Notes under the pieces: model-generated
The model's input: only the letters and a program-made list of their open reading frames with translations
Database searches by the model: none
What the model was told of the DNA's origin: nothing
Program-made: the position numbers and the translations under genes
Part shown: positions 53,701 through 59,700 of the stretch, piece after piece
Layout of the letters: the number at the start of each line of letters is the position of its first letter
How positions within the stretch are numbered: position 1 is the stretch's first letter
NCBI RefSeq assembly: GCF_036588685.1
Contig: NC_086384.1
Location: 56,710,945-56,774,944 of the forward strand
DNA: 64,000 nt
Origin: Mytilus trossulus
Taxonomy: Eukaryota > Mollusca > Bivalvia > Mytilida > Mytilidae
Direction of reading: 5' to 3'

Positions 53701-56700
53701 CTTGGATAAAACAGTTATGTGTTGTGTTTGTACTTTATTACTGTATTCTAAAAATTGAAGCCAAATAGTATCATGACCAATTTCCAACGGAACTGCTTTA
53801 TGTTATCCATGCCCACCGTCATTTTGCACCAAATTTATGAAAATTTGGAAGCCTTTTCAAATAATTCTCTAGAAAATATTTCAATAGGTTTTAAAATTTA
53901 TATTGTAAATATACAAACTGCAGTTATTCATAGATAAATAAAAAATATATTGTACCCTTACATCCAATCACAGCGCTCATAAGTTGACTTCCTTCACCTG
54001 TCTTGGGTACACAAAAGGCCAACCTAATGCTGGGAAAATGTAATACTACCGTTTTCCCTATATTTAACAGGGCATAATTATCAATGTATTATCGTGGTAT
54101 CAATATATGTTAGAAATGTTAGATACCTGAATTATTTGTAATTTTGGCAAGGACAGTTCATCACGTCCACTGAAAACATGATTTTGTAAAATATCCCTTA
54201 TCGGCATCTCCGGGCGGCAAACCAGATTAATTTCCTGATGATCTTTACTACAGCATTCTGATTGTTGTTAATTGCTACATATTATCGTGTTTTGTGAATC
54301 GATGTTTGTTTACATTATCAACAAATGTAAGTAGCATTCTAGGTCGAGTTGTCGTTCATAGTGATATAGTTTGTTCCAAAACCATTGTTTGTTTCTGGTA
54401 CATGACACTATTCAGTGCATATTCGTTAAATTGAATAGATATTACTGTTTTGAAATCATTTCTTAAAGGGACTTATTTATGTTCTAAAATTCAATTTTTG
54501 CATCGATGCATATTATTTATAACCCTTGTTGAAAGACCTAATCATTTTATATACATGTAAGTTGTTTGGAAATATACTGTTGATTGAAAGCAGTAAAACT
54601 GAATGTAGTTGTTAACAACATCCAATGATTGAGATGTTTGTGGCCTGACGTTCACAGTCCGACCATGGGAAGCTGCGCTCTGCAGGCTGCTTTCTTATTG
54701 GAGTCATTCAATTCTATATTTCTCTACTTTTGGTCTACATAATAAAAAATGAACTGATTGAAAAAAAATATATATTGTTTTCATTTATTTTATTTAGATA
54801 GCGCTATTACATTAGGCATCCGTCGTATTTTTATCAGTTGTCAAATTAGACCAATCTGTGATCTGTATCCCCTGCATAATGGATTCTTTTCTACCTCAGG
54901 CATAGATTACCTTAGCTTGGTTTGGCAAAACTTTTAAGAACTTTGGTCCTCAATGCTCTTCAACTTTGTATTTTATTTCGCCTATTTAACTTTGTTTGGA
55001 TTCGAGCGTCACTGATGAGTCTTTTTGTAGACGAAACGCGTCTGACTTATATACAGAATTTAGTCCTGGTATTTATGATGAATTTATTTACATACATGGC
55101 AGACCACACTCCTCTATTTCTTTAATGGCTTTCAGTTTGGTGGACACAGGGAATAGATTCCCAGTTCCCTCCCTAAACTCCTACTTCCCTCCATATTCTG
55201 TTCCACTGCACTCCCATTTTTCATCAACAAGAATTATCTCTGTTTTAACAACACTTTTCTCACGATTTAAATCACCCTGCCTCAAGCTTTCATCCATCAT
55301 ATTCTTATTTCTAGTCCTCTCATTCCATAGTTCTGTCCAACCCCTTATCAGTGTCACAATGGCTCGCACCCATTCACAACCCATCATTTGACAAATTATA
55401 TTATACTACCTGATTTGTCTCCTATATGTAAAAATTACGAGTCAGGTTTATTTGCTTTAATGTGAATGGACATTTTTTTCAAACTTCTCATTTTTTAACT
55501 CCCATGCGTATTTGTTATTATCAACTATATGGCATCAACGCACAGAATACAAACTATCTTTTCACAAAAACACAAAAGGTTGCATAACAAATACATACTC
55601 AGTGTTGCTATTAAACTTTACTTTGCGAGCACAAAGTGATGAATTAATAATAAAACAATTTGGTTAAGCAAAATAAATATCCAAAATATGTTTTAGAAAT
55701 ATACTATAGTTGACGAGATACCCCCTCGTGTAACAAGATTTATCTCTCCTGAGATTTAAACAAATTGATATTGAGATTGAATTGTTTCCCTTTGAAAACA
55801 GCCAGTTCCAAATCAAGATTATTTGTTTGGTGATTTTTAATTGATTGACAATACTTTAATAAAAGAAAATGATACTTTCAATTTCAGGGTCTCACAAAGA
55901 CATTTTCACCTTCTTTTCTAATTTTACATTAAAAACCCAAATTTAGATGAAAAGGCTATCGTATAACATTAGGATTTTTGTTTGTTTACTATACTAGATT
56001 TAAAAATAAGAAGGTGCAGTATGATTGTGTCATCATAATTATTTAGTAACATTAGCAACTCGACGGGTTTCGCATGTAGAGCAGGATCTGCTCACCCTTT
56101 TGGAGCACCTCATATCACCCCATTTTTCTTTTTTTTTTTGGGGGGGGGGGGGGGGGTTCTTAATGATAAGTCTTTGGTTTTCCTTGTTTTGTCTTTTGCA
56201 CTATCATTTCTCAGTTTTTCTTTTTTAGCCAAAGTGTTGTAAGTAGTTTCAATTTATGAGTTTGATTGTTCTTCTAGTATCTTACGCACTTCTTTTATAG
56301 CTAGAGTAAAGCACGTTTACTTATAGCTTCATTTATAATATTAACAATCATCAACTTATTTATTTATTGACAGACACTCATGAAAATAATTTAAACTGTT
56401 CTGCACTAATTAATAATGCATTCCACCACGTAAGATTTTCGGGTACCGTAAGGGTATGCTCTGCGTTCTTCACAGGTAACTTGGCACAATTGTTATTACT
56501 CGTGTAATTCTTTGTTCTTTACAAGATATTTGTCTTACTCGTGTGATACGGCACATAGGGTAGGATCTGCGTTCTTCACTTCGAAAGGAATTTGAATTAC
56601 TCGTGTACTACATCTCATAGGGTATGCTTTGTGATCTTCACGAGGAATTTGTATTACTCGTCATGTGATACGGCACAAAGGGTTGGTCTTTGTTCTTCAC

Positions 56701-59700
56701 AATGAATTTGTATTAGTCATGTAATACGGCACATAGGGTAGGCTTTACGTTTTTCACAAGGAATTTTGATAACTCATGTAATACGGCACATACGGTAGAC
56801 TCTGCGATCTTCACAAGTACTTTGTATTACTCATATTATACGGCACAAGTGTAGGCGCTTTGTTCTTCACAAGGAATTTGTATTACTCACGTAAAACGGC
56901 ACATAGGATCGACTGCGTTCTCTACAAGGAATTTGTATAACTCATTTAATACGACACATAGGGTAGGGTCTGCGTTCTTTACAATGAATTTGTATTACTC
57001 ATGTTATACGGGACATAGGGTCGTCTCTGCATTCTTCATATGGAATTTGTATTACTCATATGATACGGCAAATATGGTATACTATGTGTCACAAGACATT
57101 TGTATTACTCATTTAATACGACACAAAGGGTAGGCTTTGCCATCTTCACAAGGATTGTGTATTTCTCGTGTAGTACGGCACATAAGGTAGGCTCTGCCAT
57201 CTTCGATAGGAATTTGTATCACCCATGTAATACGGCACATGGGGTAGGCTCTGTGTTCTTGATAAGGAATTTGAATAACTCATGTAATACGGCACATAAG
57301 GTAGGCTCTGCATACCTAGAAAATATTTTTTCCTTTGAACTAAACTTCATGTCTAATATATATCTTGTACTTAAATGGCAAATTTATAATGTTTATAACT
57401 GATGTATATTTTGCACTCTGAAGCATTGGTTCCAAAAACAAATCAATTTGCCTTCAAAGACAGAAAAAGACCAACATTTAACGTGTGAAGTAAAATAAAT
57501 AGAATTTTAGTGTGACTTTATGGTCTAATATGCCTGGGCCGACTATATGGTAATTAACATCAAACAGAATATATTAAAGTGTTCTGTGTGGTTTACAAAG
57601 TCTCGAAGGGAATGCAAACAAAATACGATTGTAAATTTCGGTACCTTTCTCTCCTCTAGAAAAAATGGTCAAAATACATTTTTGAAATGAGTATTATTGT
57701 CTTAAGGCTTATACCAAGTTGAGCGTTTAATACTATAAATTATAACACAACATTGACTGCTGTCTCTCTATCTTTTACATTGTTACCTATAATTTCTGTT
57801 TTGTTTGCTTACACTTGTCATATTTAATGGAATTCAACGCGACTGTCTTGCAAGTGAGAAGTCAAAGAAATGTAGCTATAAAACCAGGTTTGATCATTTT
57901 CTAAATGAGAAAATGTCTGTAACAAGTCAGGAACATGACAATTGTTATCCATTCGTTTGATGTGGTTGCGATTTAGATTTTTAAATCTGGGGAGGAACTT
58001 CCCGTTTTAAATTTTTGTTCAGTCATACCGCTTTACCACGTGACGTACGGCATTAGCTTGTAAACTTGCATTCAGATATGTAAAATTTTCAAAAAATCGA
58101 GCTTCGAGCTTCTGCATTCAACGTTTAATCGTGTATGCTGTTTGCCATTTAACTTCTTATATCTAAATTTTATGTTGTAGGTTAAGACACGTGGTGATAT
58201 TTGGACTTATATCAACGAAAGTGTTATTCCTCCATTGAGTAGAACAATACCTTATGACATGTTAAAGAAGATTCCAGAAAATGATTTTCTACTGATAGGA
58301 AAGTTTCGTCTGCGACAGATAAGGATTAAAAGAGGTAAACAATATAAATAACAATACTAACACAAGAGTGCGAACATTTAAATGTATCGCCTTCTTTACT
58401 CGTACCTAAATATAAAGTTTTATTACAACTTTCACATAAACTTAACATTAACAAAGATAGCTCAACAAAGACCAATGAACCATGAAAATGAGGTCTAGGT
58501 CAGATGAGACATGTACAGCTAACAATGCTTCCATACAACAAATATAGTTAACCTATTACTTATAAATTAAGAAAAATAGACCAAGACACTAAAGCTTAAT
58601 AACACTGTGCAATGAACCGTGAAATTGAGGTCATGGTCAAATAAGACCTGGTGGACTGACATATAGATTATAATATATTTCCATACACCGAATAAAGTTG
58701 ACCTTTGGCATATAATATTAGATAAAAAGACCAAAACTTTAAAACTTAACTTTGACCACTGAACCATGAAAATGAGGTCAAGGTCAGATGACATCTGCCA
58801 GCTAGACATGTACAGCTTACAATCATTCCATTAATCAAATATAGTAGACCTGTTGCATAAAGTATGAGAAAAACAGACCAAAACACAAAAACTTAACTAT
58901 AACCACTGAACCATGAAAATGAGGTCAAGGTCAGATGACACCTGCCAGTTGGACATGTACACCTTACAGTCCTTCCATATACCAAATATACTAGCCCTAT
59001 TGCTTATAGTATCTGAGATATGGACTTGACCACCAAAACTTAACCTTGTTCACTGATCCATGCAATGAGGTCGAGGTCAAGTGAAAACTGTCTGACGGGC
59101 ATGAGGACCTTGTACGGTACACACATACCAAATAAAGTTATCCTATTACTTAAAATAAGAGAGAATTCAAAATAACAAAAACTCTGAACTTTTTTTCAAT
59201 TGGTCACTGAACCATGAAAATGAGGTCAAGGACATTGAACATGTGACTGACAGAAACTTCGTAACATGAGGCATCTATATACAAAGTATGAAGCATCCAG
59301 GTCTTTCGCCTTTTAAAATATTTTTTTTTTAAGTAGTTAGCTAACGCCGCCGCCGCCGGATCACTATCCCTATGTCGAGCTATCTGCAACAAAAGTTGCA
59401 GGCTCGACAAAAAATAACATTACATATTTTTTCGGAATTGTCCCGGTAAAATTTATACCTATCGTTTTGTTCGAATTCAGATAATCATTTTACCAGTGAA
59501 AGGTGGCATTATTATCAAATAACATTGAGTTTGATGATAGTTAATGTTCTCCTGTCACCGTTTCTAAAACTTTTGAATGTTTGAAATACTAAATCTAAGG
59601 CTTTTCTACATCAGGAATAAACTATCTTTAGTTAGCTGTGTTTGGCAAAACATTAAGAATTTTGGTTCTCAATGCTCGTCAACTTCTAACTTTATTTATA

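Noticed and set aside
55004..55391. 131-codon frame at 54996-55391
   Set aside because: Its start lies in a retrozyme hammerhead and the remainder has no domain; a chance frame.
56933..57402. Open frames in the 57-bp satellite
   Set aside because: Open because the unit is 19 codons long; the translation is a degenerate repeat.
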